Shown here piece by piece: positions 1 through 7,652 of a stretch of 64,000 nucleotides of DNA. How positions within the stretch are numbered: the stretch's first letter is position 1; each line of letters starts with the position of its first letter. The stretch is from Viridibacterium sediminicola (GTDB taxonomy: Bacteria; Pseudomonadota; Gammaproteobacteria; Burkholderiales; Rhodocyclaceae), in assembly GCF_039631295.1 (NCBI RefSeq), contig NZ_JBDIVE010000001.1, positions 372,001 to 436,000 on the forward strand, read 5' to 3'. The notes under the pieces are model-generated. The model made no database searches. It saw only the letters and a list, made by a program, of their open reading frames with translations, and had not been told where the DNA came from. A program made the position numbers and the translations under genes.

Positions 1-1
1 G

Positions 2-178
2 GTCTTCGTGCATAGCGCGGCCGACTTCACGCAGCAAAGCGAAGTGGCCGATGGCGCCTCCGAAATACTGCACGCGATTTTTGCCGAAGCGGGTGTGCAC
101 ACGCGCACCTCGGTCGGCGTAAGCCAGCTCCCCAAGAACGCGGCGGTCGAGCTCGACATGATCGCCGTCTCACTCTGA
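2..178 (+). CDS. RidA/YjgF family protein, C-terminal part (truncated by window start)
   Basis: The open frame runs from the window edge to a TGA and encodes 58 residues beginning VFVHSAADF. The end matches the RidA/YjgF/Rid fold, with the typical pattern of a long helix (EILHAIFAEAGV) followed by a final strand ELDMIAVSL. RidA proteins hydrolyse reactive enamine/imine intermediates released by PLP enzymes, but the family also contains members without that activity, and the catalytic arginine region can only partly be judged here. It lies 11 bases before the SMUG1-type gene on the same strand, so the two may be co-transcribed. The N-terminus is outside the window. Confidence 0.75.
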   Translation, partial: VFVHSAADFTQQSEVADGASEILHAIFAEAGVHTRTSVGVSQLPKNAAVELDMIAVSL

Positions 179-189
179 ACCAGAACACC

Positions 190-915
190 ATGACTCTTGC
201 AGACCAGCTCATCACCATCGCACGCAAACTCTCGGCCGAAGTCGAGGCCATGCAGTTTGCTGCGCCGATCACGCATACCTACAACCCGCTCGCCTACGCC
301 TGGGCGCCGCACGAGGAATACCTGCGTCGCTTTGGCAACAGCCCGAAGCGCGTGATTTTCGTCGGCATGAATCCCGGCCCCTTCGGCATGGTGCAAGTTG
401 GCGTGCCTTTCGGTGAAGTGGCTGCCGTGCGTGACTGGATGGGCATCGTGGCAGAGGTGAAAAAGCCCGCCGCGCAGAATCCCAAGCGCCCCATCGAAGG
501 CTTCGAGTGCGAACGCAGCGAGGTGAGCGGCCGACGTCTGTGGGGCCTGTTCTCGCAGCGCTTCGGCACCGCCGAGCAATTCTTCGCGCAACACTTTGTC
601 GCCAACTATTGCCCGCTCGCTTTCTTCGAAGAAGGCCGCAACGCCACGCCCGACAAGCTGCCTGTCGCCGAACAGGCCCCACTGCTCGCCGTATGCGATG
701 CGCATTTGCGTAGCATGGTCGAGATTTTGAAAGCCGAGTGGGTGATCGGTGTCGGTGCCTGGGCCGAGGAACGCGCCAAACTGGCTTGCGCAGGACTGCC
801 TGTGAAGTTCGGCCGCGTGCTGCACCCCAGCCCCGCGAGTCCGGCGGCCAATCGCGGCTGGTCAGAAGCGGCGACCAAGCAAATGCTCGCACAAGGCGTC
901 TGGCAGGAAGGCTAG
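190..915 (+). CDS. SMUG1-type single-strand-selective uracil-DNA glycosylase
   Basis: This 241-residue protein carries the two signature loops of SMUG1 uracil-DNA glycosylases: GMNPGPFGM followed by GVPFG near residues 59-74 (motif 1, water-activating and pyrimidine-binding loop) and HPSPASPAANRGW near residues 212-224 (motif 2, the DNA-intercalating loop). SMUG1 enzymes excise uracil and oxidised pyrimidines such as 5-hydroxymethyluracil from DNA in base excision repair. Length matches bacterial SMUG1 (about 240 residues). It sits 4 bases ahead of a Nudix hydrolase on the same strand, so the pair may act together in damaged-base and nucleotide clean-up. SMUG1 is patchily distributed in bacteria. 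No signal peptide; cytoplasmic. Confidence 0.85.
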   Translation: MTLADQLITIARKLSAEVEAMQFAAPITHTYNPLAYAWAPHEEYLRRFGNSPKRVIFVGMNPGPFGMVQVGVPFGEVAAVRDWMGIVAEVKKPAAQNPKRPIEGFECERSEVSGRRLWGLFSQRFGTAEQFFAQHFVANYCPLAFFEEGRNATPDKLPVAEQAPLLAVCDAHLRSMVEILKAEWVIGVGAWAEERAKLACAGLPVKFGRVLHPSPASPAANRGWSEAATKQMLAQGVWQEG

Positions 916-919
916 AGCG

Positions 920-1465
920 ATGAAGTTCAATAACCGCGCGAACGAATGTGTGACGACCAGCGACGGTCGCGAGATCTGGGTGTCGCGCAGCGTCACGACG
1001 GCGGTGTGCATCCTGCTCGAATGCAAGGGGCAGCCTTATATCCTCGTCAATCAGCGCGGCACCGGCGTGCCCGACTTTGCCGGCTACTGGAATCTGCCCT
1101 GCGGCTACCTCGACTACGACGAAACCACCGCTGAGGCAGCGATGCGCGAAGTCTGGGAAGAATGCGGTGTGAATACGCTGGAGCTGCTCAAGATCGCCCA
1201 CTGCGAATTCTTCAGCTATCCCTGGGACATCAATTCAACACCGCATGGCAAGCGCCAGAACGTGACGATTCATCACGGCCTGTACGCCAAGCTGGAGGCG
1301 CTGCCCGCCGTGAGCAATGCGCACAACGAGCCGAACGAAACGGCCGACATCCGCTGGTTGCCCTTGGCCGAGCTGGACACGCTGAGCTTCGCCTTCAACC
1401 ACCGCCAGCGCATCGCGGACTTCCTCGCCCATCTCGCGAAAGTCAGCGGTGTCTCTTATGCGTAA
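920..1465 (+). CDS. Nudix hydrolase
   Basis: A 181-residue Nudix-fold hydrolase. The Nudix box GX5EX7REUXEEXGU is visible as GYLDYDETTAEAAMREVWEE followed by CGV at residues 57-79, with all catalytic glutamates present. These enzymes cleave nucleoside diphosphates linked to another group X using Mg2+. The substrate cannot be read from the sequence. The gene starts 4 bases after the SMUG1-type stop codon, so translational coupling is likely, and the context suggests housekeeping of damaged or toxic nucleotides (inference). Confidence 0.85.
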   Translation: MKFNNRANECVTTSDGREIWVSRSVTTAVCILLECKGQPYILVNQRGTGVPDFAGYWNLPCGYLDYDETTAEAAMREVWEECGVNTLELLKIAHCEFFSYPWDINSTPHGKRQNVTIHHGLYAKLEALPAVSNAHNEPNETADIRWLPLAELDTLSFAFNHRQRIADFLAHLAKVSGVSYA

Positions 1466-1492
1466 AGCACAACACGTCAACAGGAGTGCTGC

Positions 1493-2119
1493 ATGAACGA
1501 AGCACTGATCATCCAGCAGCCTGCCGGACAAGCGCAGCAACTGTTCCTGCTGTTCCACGGCGTGGGCGCCACGCCCGAGGGGCTGGTGCCGCTGGGGCAG
1601 GCGCTGGCGGCGGCGTATCCGCACGCCTTCGTCGCCTGCGTGCGTGCGCCGCATGTCTCGGATCTGGGGCGCGGCTTTCAGTGGTTTTCGGTCGCTGGCA
1701 TCAGCGAAGAAAACCGCCCGCCGCGCATCGCCGAAGGCATGCCGCTGTTTGTCGCCACGGTGCAGCACTGGCAGCAGCTGAGCGGGGTTGCGCCGGCGCA
1801 GACGACCCTGCTCGGCTTCTCGCAAGGCGCGATCATGTCGCTGGAAGCGAGCCAGCTGAGCACGCCGCCGGCTGCGCGCATCGTGGCCTTGTCGGGACGC
1901 TTTGCCGAGCCTGCACGTCGTGCATCAGAGGGTATGCGCTGGCACCTCATTCATGGCGAGCAAGACGGTGTCATGCCTTACAGCTTCGCCCAGGCCGCGC
2001 AGGCGCAACTGCAGGCGCTGGGTGCCAAGGTGACGCTGGACCTGATTCCCGGGCTCGGCCACAGCATCGATCAGCGTGTGCTCGATGCGCTGCTGGCGCG
2101 CCTCGCGAGCGCAGATTGA
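1493..2119 (+). CDS. alpha/beta hydrolase, phospholipase/carboxylesterase family (YpfH-like)
   Basis: A 208-residue serine hydrolase of the phospholipase/carboxylesterase family, close in layout to E. coli YpfH. Visible features are the oxyanion-hole segment LLFHGVGATPEGL near the start, the nucleophile elbow GFSQGA (Ser in G-x-S-x-G, about residue 106), an acid residue in HGEQDGVMP, and the catalytic His in GLGHSID near the C-terminus. The family hydrolyses short acyl esters or lysophospholipids. There is no signal peptide. It follows the Nudix gene by 27 bases on the same strand with a purine-rich ribosome site (AGGAG) before the ATG. Confidence 0.8.
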   Translation: MNEALIIQQPAGQAQQLFLLFHGVGATPEGLVPLGQALAAAYPHAFVACVRAPHVSDLGRGFQWFSVAGISEENRPPRIAEGMPLFVATVQHWQQLSGVAPAQTTLLGFSQGAIMSLEASQLSTPPAARIVALSGRFAEPARRASEGMRWHLIHGEQDGVMPYSFAQAAQAQLQALGAKVTLDLIPGLGHSIDQRVLDALLARLASAD

Positions 2120-2251
2120 TCTTTGTGAAGCACACAGCGTTCGGGCCGAATGCCGCGCAGCGGTGTATCGAGGCCTGCGCACATTCCGGCCAGCCCCTCG
2201 ATACAGTCGCTGCGCGACCACTCGGGGCGAACGGCTGAAGCAGGCCCATGC

Positions 2252-3238
2252 TTACAAACCCCGGCTTGCCTCGGCAGCGATCTCGAAGGAGCGCAGACGC
2301 GCATCGTGGTCGAACATCGCACAGGTGAGCATCACTTCATCTGCGCCGGTCTGCGCGATGAAGTCCGCCAGCGCGCTGCGCACCATGTCGCCGGTACCGC
2401 TGACCGAGCATTGGCGCGATGACTCCAGCATGGCGCGATACGGTGGCGGCAGCTGCTTCATGTAGTCCTTCACCGGCGGCGGCAAGCGCGTCGGATGGCC
2501 ACTGCGCAGATTGACGAAAGCTTGCTGCATCGAGGTGGCCAAGAGCTCTGCTTCGTCGACATCGTCCGCCGCAAAAACGCTGTAGGCGAGCATGACATAC
2601 GGCTTATCCAGGCGCTTCGAGGGGCGGAACTGTGCGCGGTAGAGCGCGATGGCTTCCATCATCTGCGCCGGCGCAAAGTGCGATGCAAAGGCGTAGGGCA
2701 AACCGAGCGCCGCCGCCAGCTGCGCACCGAACAGGCTGGAGCCGAGAATCCACACCGGCACATCGAGCCCCTCACCGGGCACGGCACGTACGGTCTGACT
2801 GGGCAGGGCGGGCTCGAAGTATTGCAGCAGCTCGACCACATCCTGCGGGAAGGCATCGCCACTGCTGAGGCTGCGGCGCATGGCGCGCGCGGTCGCCTGG
2901 TCCGAGCCCGGCGCGCGGCCCAGGCCCAGATCGATACGCCCCGGAAACAGCGAGGCCAAAGTGCCGAACTGCTCGGCAATCACCAGCGGCGAATGATTGG
3001 GCAGCATCACGCCGCCCGCGCCGACACGAATCCTTGAAGTACCCGCTGCGACATGGCCGATGACCACCGCGGTGGCCGCACTGGCAATGCCGGGCATGCT
3101 GTGATGCTCGGCCAGCCAGTAACGCGTGTAGCCCCAGCGCTCGGCGTGTTGTGCGAGGTCCAGGGTATTGCGCAGGGACTGGGCGGCATCGCTGCCTTCA
3201 GTGACGGGGGATAGATCAAGTACGGAGAAGGCAGTCAT
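2252..3238 (-). CDS. LLM-class flavin-dependent oxidoreductase (luciferase-like, YhbW type)
   Basis: This 328-residue protein is a TIM-barrel luciferase-like monooxygenase. The N-terminal LDLSPV, the conserved WLAEHHSMPG and the GRIDLGLGRAPG segment are typical of the MsnO8/YhbW subgroup of FMN-dependent oxidoreductases. These enzymes use reduced flavin from a partner reductase to oxygenate or desulfonate small molecules; substrate unknown. It is transcribed towards the esterase gene and is divergent from the sulfhydrylase gene at 3454, sharing a 215-base upstream region in which I see no clear operator. Confidence 0.8.
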   Translation of the reverse strand: MTAFSVLDLSPVTEGSDAAQSLRNTLDLAQHAERWGYTRYWLAEHHSMPGIASAATAVVIGHVAAGTSRIRVGAGGVMLPNHSPLVIAEQFGTLASLFPGRIDLGLGRAPGSDQATARAMRRSLSSGDAFPQDVVELLQYFEPALPSQTVRAVPGEGLDVPVWILGSSLFGAQLAAALGLPYAFASHFAPAQMMEAIALYRAQFRPSKRLDKPYVMLAYSVFAADDVDEAELLATSMQQAFVNLRSGHPTRLPPPVKDYMKQLPPPYRAMLESSRQCSVSGTGDMVRSALADFIAQTGADEVMLTCAMFDHDARLRSFEIAAEASRGL

Positions 3239-3453
3239 CTTGGGCAGGTGGGGCCATCGGCAGGAACATCAAGTCTTTGTAGCAGCTCTGCAGAAAATGT
3301 TCCGCAAACATGTCTTGACCCATCGCAAACCTTGCATACAAGCCAGCAAGATTTTGTCGCTAAGCATATCGCCTTTGCTTCGAAGCGCGGCCGCAAGGCT
3401 CGCTTATACTCGCCGCCTGATCACAATCCGAATAACCTGAATCAGGAGGCACT

Positions 3454-4725
3454 ATGAAATTCGAAACCCTCGCCGTCCATGCGGGCTATACGCCTGATCC
3501 GACCACACATGCCGTGGCCGTGCCGATCTATCAGACCGTCGCCTACTCGTTCGACGATACCCAGCACGGCGCCGACCTGTTCGACCTGAAGGTGCCAGGC
3601 AATATCTACACCCGCATCATGAACCCGACGCAGAACGTGCTCGAACAGCGCGTAGCCGCGCTCGAAGGCGGGCTCGCTGCGCTGGCGCTGGCCTCGGGCC
3701 AGGCCGCGATCACCTATTCGATCCTGACCATTGCCGAAGCCGGTGACAACATCGTCTCCTCGGCCACACTCTACGGCGGCACCTACAACCTGTTTGCCCA
3801 CACCCTGCCGCAGTACGGCATCAATGTGCGCTTTGCCGATTACCGCGATCCTTCGTCCTTCGACGCACTGATCGACGACAAGACCAAGGCCATCTTTGCC
3901 GAGACCATCGGCAATCCGCTCGGCAACATCACCGACATCGAAGTGCTGGCCGAAATCGCACATCGCCATGGTATTCCGCTGATCGTCGACAACACCGTCG
4001 CGACACCCTATCTGCTGCGCCCCATCGAGTTCGGCGCCGACATCGTGGTGCACTCGCTGACCAAGTACCTCGGCGGCCACGGCACCAGCCTGGGCGGCGC
4101 CATCGTCGACTCCGGCAAGTTCCCCTGGGCCGAGCACAAGGCGCGCTTCCGCCGCCTCAACGAGCCGGATGTGTCGTACCACGGCGTGGTCTACACCGAA
4201 GCCCTCGGACCGGCAGCCTACATCGGCCGCGCACGTGTGGTGCCGCTGCGCAACACCGGCGCGGCGATCAGCCCCTTCAATGCCTTCCAGATCCTGCAAG
4301 GCATTGAAACGGTCGGCCTGCGTGTGGACCGCATCACCGAAAACACCATCAAGGTCGCGCGCTTCCTGCAAAAGCACGCCAAGGTCAACTGGGTCAATTA
4401 CGCAGGCCTTGAGGATCACCGCGATCACGCGCTGGCGCAGAAGTACCTCGGCGGCAAGCCCTCCGGCATCCTCACCTTCGGCGTGCAAGGTGGCCGTGAA
4501 GGCGGCGCGCGCTTCCAGGACGCGCTCAAGCTGTTCACGCGCCTGGTGAACATCGGCGACAGCAAGTCCCTCGCCACCCATCCGGCATCGACCACGCACC
4601 GCCAGCTGGGCCCGGACGAGCTGGTCAAGGCCGGCGTCACCGAGGACACGGTGCGTCTGTCGATTGGTATCGAGCATATCGACGACCTGCTGGCGGATCT
4701 GGAACAGGCACTCGCCGCGGTGTGA
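3454..4725 (+). CDS. metY: O-acetylhomoserine sulfhydrylase (PLP enzyme, Cys/Met metabolism family)
   Basis: A 423-residue PLP-dependent enzyme of the Cys/Met metabolism family. The cofactor lysine is in HSLTKYLGGHG (about residue 207), and VDNTVATPYLLRP plus the C-terminal THPASTTHRQL and VRLSIGIEH motifs are typical of O-acetylhomoserine aminocarboxypropyltransferases. It makes homocysteine from O-acetylhomoserine and sulfide in the direct-sulfhydrylation route to methionine. A strong ribosome site AGGAGG (3444-3449) lies 4 bases before the ATG. I looked for a SAM riboswitch in the 215-base leader and did not find one. Confidence 0.88.
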   Translation: MKFETLAVHAGYTPDPTTHAVAVPIYQTVAYSFDDTQHGADLFDLKVPGNIYTRIMNPTQNVLEQRVAALEGGLAALALASGQAAITYSILTIAEAGDNIVSSATLYGGTYNLFAHTLPQYGINVRFADYRDPSSFDALIDDKTKAIFAETIGNPLGNITDIEVLAEIAHRHGIPLIVDNTVATPYLLRPIEFGADIVVHSLTKYLGGHGTSLGGAIVDSGKFPWAEHKARFRRLNEPDVSYHGVVYTEALGPAAYIGRARVVPLRNTGAAISPFNAFQILQGIETVGLRVDRITENTIKVARFLQKHAKVNWVNYAGLEDHRDHALAQKYLGGKPSGILTFGVQGGREGGARFQDALKLFTRLVNIGDSKSLATHPASTTHRQLGPDELVKAGVTEDTVRLSIGIEHIDDLLADLEQALAAV

Positions 4726-4792
4726 TGAAGGACGCGGGCGGGTCGCGCAAGGCGCCCCAGCCCGCACAGCATGACTGCTGGGACAGACGGCA

Positions 4793-6295
4793 CTAGCGCA
4801 GCCGCTTCTGCCTCAGCACAAGCAAGACTGCCAGCACGCAGATGAATGCCAGAATGACAAGCGACTCCTGTCCGACACGGATCGTCATCTGCGCCTGCAA
4901 TGCATGGCCGGAACTCGCATCGAGCGGCGCTTGGCCAAAGCTGCCCCGGCACTCCAGCAGATTCTCCTTGCAACGGCTGATGCTGATCAGCCAATACTGA
5001 CTGAGCAAGCCTGCAGAGAATGAACTGGAGATCAGACGCACGATGTTCTTCAGCGCGTAGGCATGCGAAAAATCTTCGTGCGGTACTTCGGTGTAAGTCA
5101 GCCCCGCGATCTGGATCACGCCGAGAATCGGGAACAAAGCCTTGAGCGCCATCGGGCCCAGCAGGCTTTGCCAGGACGCCTGATGGCCGACAGCAAAACA
5201 TAACCAGAGCAGGCCCGCACCCGCGCAGCTGAAGCCCAGCGCAATCAATCGCCTGCGATCACCGAGTTTGGAGGCGAAACGGAAGGACAGCGGCAGGCAC
5301 AGCACGGTTACTGCAGCGGAGAAGGACTGCAAGGCGCCAGTCGTCGCCAGTCCGAGGCCCAGGGCCTGATCGAACAGGCGTGGATAAAGGTAGCTGGTCG
5401 CGCCATTGACGAGGTAGTACAGGCCGTAGAAACCGAGGCCTACCAGATAGCGCCGTCCGCCCAGCACGCTCAGCCGCAACAGTGGATCAGGGTGCCGGTG
5501 CGAACGCCAGGCGGCGAAGCCAAGACAGGCCAGCGCCAGGCTGATGACAAACAGTTGTCGCGCATCGAAGCGGCTTACTTCCAGCCCCTCCAAGCCATGC
5601 AGCAAGAGCATCATGCCGAGGGCGAAGCTCAAGCTCATCGGCCAGTCGAGCGAACCCAGGGAGCGCGGCGTGTGGCGCTCGGCACGCAGCCGCCACAGCA
5701 CGAGCAGCAACACAAGGCACGCGAAAGTCGCTTGCAGCAGGAAGCTGGCGCGCCAGCCATAGGCTTGCACCAGCACCGCAGTCAGCCAGGGCAGCGGTGC
5801 TACCCCGCCCAGCAGACCGATGATATAGGCGCGCAGCCGAGGCGGGCGCTCGGCCTGCGGCGTGACCAGTTGCAGGTAGACGCGGGACATCGTGAACAGC
5901 CCGCCACCGCCGATACCCTGCACAAGACGGGCGGGGATCATCAGCCAGAGGGTGCTGCTCATCGCTGCCAGCACGGCCCCCAGCAAGTAGAGCGCAATGC
6001 CACAGGCCATCAGATTGCGATAGTGCCAACGCCGGCTGGCGCGCTCGATCAAAGGCAGGGTGGCGATCCCGGCGCCGGCATAGATGGTCAGCAGCCAGAG
6101 GAATTGCGCAGGCGTCGCGCGCAGCCCGGCCTGGATGTCTTCAGCCGCCAGCAACACGCTGAGCGATGACCAGAAGTCCACCGCGGTGACCAGGCCCAGC
6201 ACATAGCCCAGGCCGCGCGGCAAATGCGCCGCGGGCAAGGGCTGATGCGATATCGAGTCGGCTACGTGTGCGCTGGGCATCGTGGGCGCTTTCAT
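4793..6295 (-). CDS. MFS transporter, DHA2-like efflux permease
   Basis: A roughly 500-residue major facilitator with a dozen or more hydrophobic segments. The PARLVQGIGGGGLF motif resembles the DHA2 drug:H+ antiporter motif, so export of a small toxic compound is likely; the substrate is unknown. I placed the start at the ATG of MKAPTMPSAHV (6295); a second ATG at 6280 is possible, and the frame stays open upstream into the preceding gene, which is not credible as coding. It is the last gene of a co-directional set with a ferritin-like, a DJ-1/PfpI and an aldehyde dehydrogenase gene (58-base gap), so it may export a reactive aldehyde or its product (inference). Confidence 0.8.
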   Translation of the reverse strand: MKAPTMPSAHVADSISHQPLPAAHLPRGLGYVLGLVTAVDFWSSLSVLLAAEDIQAGLRATPAQFLWLLTIYAGAGIATLPLIERASRRWHYRNLMACGIALYLLGAVLAAMSSTLWLMIPARLVQGIGGGGLFTMSRVYLQLVTPQAERPPRLRAYIIGLLGGVAPLPWLTAVLVQAYGWRASFLLQATFACLVLLLVLWRLRAERHTPRSLGSLDWPMSLSFALGMMLLLHGLEGLEVSRFDARQLFVISLALACLGFAAWRSHRHPDPLLRLSVLGGRRYLVGLGFYGLYYLVNGATSYLYPRLFDQALGLGLATTGALQSFSAAVTVLCLPLSFRFASKLGDRRRLIALGFSCAGAGLLWLCFAVGHQASWQSLLGPMALKALFPILGVIQIAGLTYTEVPHEDFSHAYALKNIVRLISSSFSAGLLSQYWLISISRCKENLLECRGSFGQAPLDASSGHALQAQMTIRVGQESLVILAFICVLAVLLVLRQKRLR

Positions 6296-6353
6296 CTCGG
6301 GTTTGATCAATTTGCGTGGCGGAAAAATTGCCTGAGCCGGAGGCGCGATGCGC

Positions 6354-6860
6354 TCAGGCCGCGGCAGCCGCGCTGCTGCCGACGCGCAGGGATAGATACA
6401 GCGCTTCGCCCATGCGATCAAGCAAGCTCAGCTCGTTCCTGAGCCAGGAGAGGTGCGCTTCTTCGCCCACCAGGACGTCCTCGATGAGCCTGCGTGTGCT
6501 GGCATCGCGTTGCGCGGCCAGCACTTCAACCGCAGCATTGAGCACGGGAAGGCCCGCCTCCTGAACCTGCAGATCGGCCTCCAGAATCTCCCGCAGCGTG
6601 TGGCCGATAGTCGGCTGCGCAAGCTTGAAGGAAGGCACGCCGCCGATGTCCAGCAGGCGGTCGGTGAGCGTCTTCAGCGTCAGCGGTTCGTCGCTGATGT
6701 GCGCCTGCATCTGGCTGGCCAGGCTGGCCAGACCAAGGGCATTGATCATCGCGAGATGTGTTTGATGCTGGACGCTCGCCGTCCAGAAGGCGCCGATCAA
6801 CTCGTTGAGAAGTTGCTGGACGGGCGTCGGTACAGTGTCGCTTGTATCGGTACGGTTCAT
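6354..6860 (-). CDS. ferritin-like protein related to bacterioferritin, with altered metal and haem sites
   Basis: A 168-residue four-helix protein that can be lined up with E. coli bacterioferritin (Bfr) through most of its length: NELIGAF for NELVAIN, DRLLDIGGVPSF for ERILFLEGLPNL and GEEAHLSWL for DEEGHIDWL. By that hand alignment the ferroxidase residues E18, E51, E127 and H130 have equivalents, whereas H54, E94 and the haem ligand Met52 are replaced (T, Q and P), with about five extra residues between E18 and E51. It may therefore store or sense metal differently or be non-catalytic. The start at 6860 has GAGAA about 8 bases upstream. An Ala run (AAAAA) ends the protein. It sits between DJ-1/PfpI and MFS genes. 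Confidence 0.65.
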   Translation of the reverse strand: MNRTDTSDTVPTPVQQLLNELIGAFWTASVQHQTHLAMINALGLASLASQMQAHISDEPLTLKTLTDRLLDIGGVPSFKLAQPTIGHTLREILEADLQVQEAGLPVLNAAVEVLAAQRDASTRRLIEDVLVGEEAHLSWLRNELSLLDRMGEALYLSLRVGSSAAAAA

Positions 6861-6935
6861 GTGAATGTTCTCGTTTGCGTTGTGAGCTAGACATACTGCA
6901 GAGGCGCGCACACGGCGCGGCCTCTGCAGGCCGGG

Positions 6936-7613
6936 TCAAGCCAGCAGTGCGAGCAGCGCTTGCGCCACCGCTTCGGAACTGGCGGGGTTCTGCCCGGTCA
7001 CCAGCTTCTGGTCGGTGACGATGTAGGGCGCCCAGTCCGGACCCTTTTCGTAGAGGCCGCCCAGCGCCTTGAATTCATCTTCGATCAGGAAAGGCACGAC
7101 GGCGCTGAGTTCGACGGCATCTTCTTCACTATTGGTGAAGCCGGTGACGCGGCGGCCCTTGATCAGCGGCTCGCCATTGGCAGCCTTGACGTGACGCAGT
7201 GCAGCCGGCGCGTGGCACACCAGACCAACCGGCTTGCCGGCGCGCTCGAAGCTTTCGATCAGCGCAATCGACACGGCCGACTCGGCCAGATCCCACATCG
7301 GGCCGTGACCACCAGGATAGAAGACGGTGTCATAGTCTGCGGCCTGGATGGTGTCGAGCTTGAGGGTGCTGGCCAGGCGCTGCTGGGCGACCGGATCGGC
7401 CTTGAAGCGATGCGTCAGCTCGGTCTGGAATTCCGGTAGATCGCTCTTCGGGTCGAGCGGCGGCTGGCCGCCGGCCGGCGAGGCGAGGACGATCTCGGCG
7501 CCCGCATCGAGGAAGGTGTAATACGGCGCAGCAAACTCTTCCAGCCAGAAGCCGGTCTTCTTGCCGGTGTTGCCCAGTTGATCGTGGGAGGTCAGTACCA
7601 TCAGAACTTTCAT
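6936..7613 (-). CDS. DJ-1/PfpI family protein (Hsp31-like glyoxalase/chaperone class)
   Basis: A 225-residue protein of the type-1 glutamine amidotransferase-like DJ-1/PfpI superfamily. The nucleophile cysteine lies in GLVCHAPAAL (nucleophile elbow, about residue 133), with PGGHGPMWD upstream as in Hsp31-like members. The N-terminal segment TSHDQLGNTGKKTGFWLEE is characteristic of the subgroup that includes glutathione-independent glyoxalases and stress chaperones. A role in detoxifying methylglyoxal or other carbonyls fits its position 39 bases downstream of an aldehyde dehydrogenase gene (inference). Cytoplasmic, no signal peptide. Confidence 0.85.
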   Translation of the reverse strand: MKVLMVLTSHDQLGNTGKKTGFWLEEFAAPYYTFLDAGAEIVLASPAGGQPPLDPKSDLPEFQTELTHRFKADPVAQQRLASTLKLDTIQAADYDTVFYPGGHGPMWDLAESAVSIALIESFERAGKPVGLVCHAPAALRHVKAANGEPLIKGRRVTGFTNSEEDAVELSAVVPFLIEDEFKALGGLYEKGPDWAPYIVTDQKLVTGQNPASSEAVAQALLALLA

Positions 7614-7652
7614 GATTTTTCCTTGAGTTGTAATCAGATATCGCGAGTCGAA

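Noticed and set aside
3239..3453. Possible SAM riboswitch upstream of metY
   Set aside because: I looked for the conserved pairing and core of SAM-type riboswitches and did not find them; a covariance-model search would settle it.
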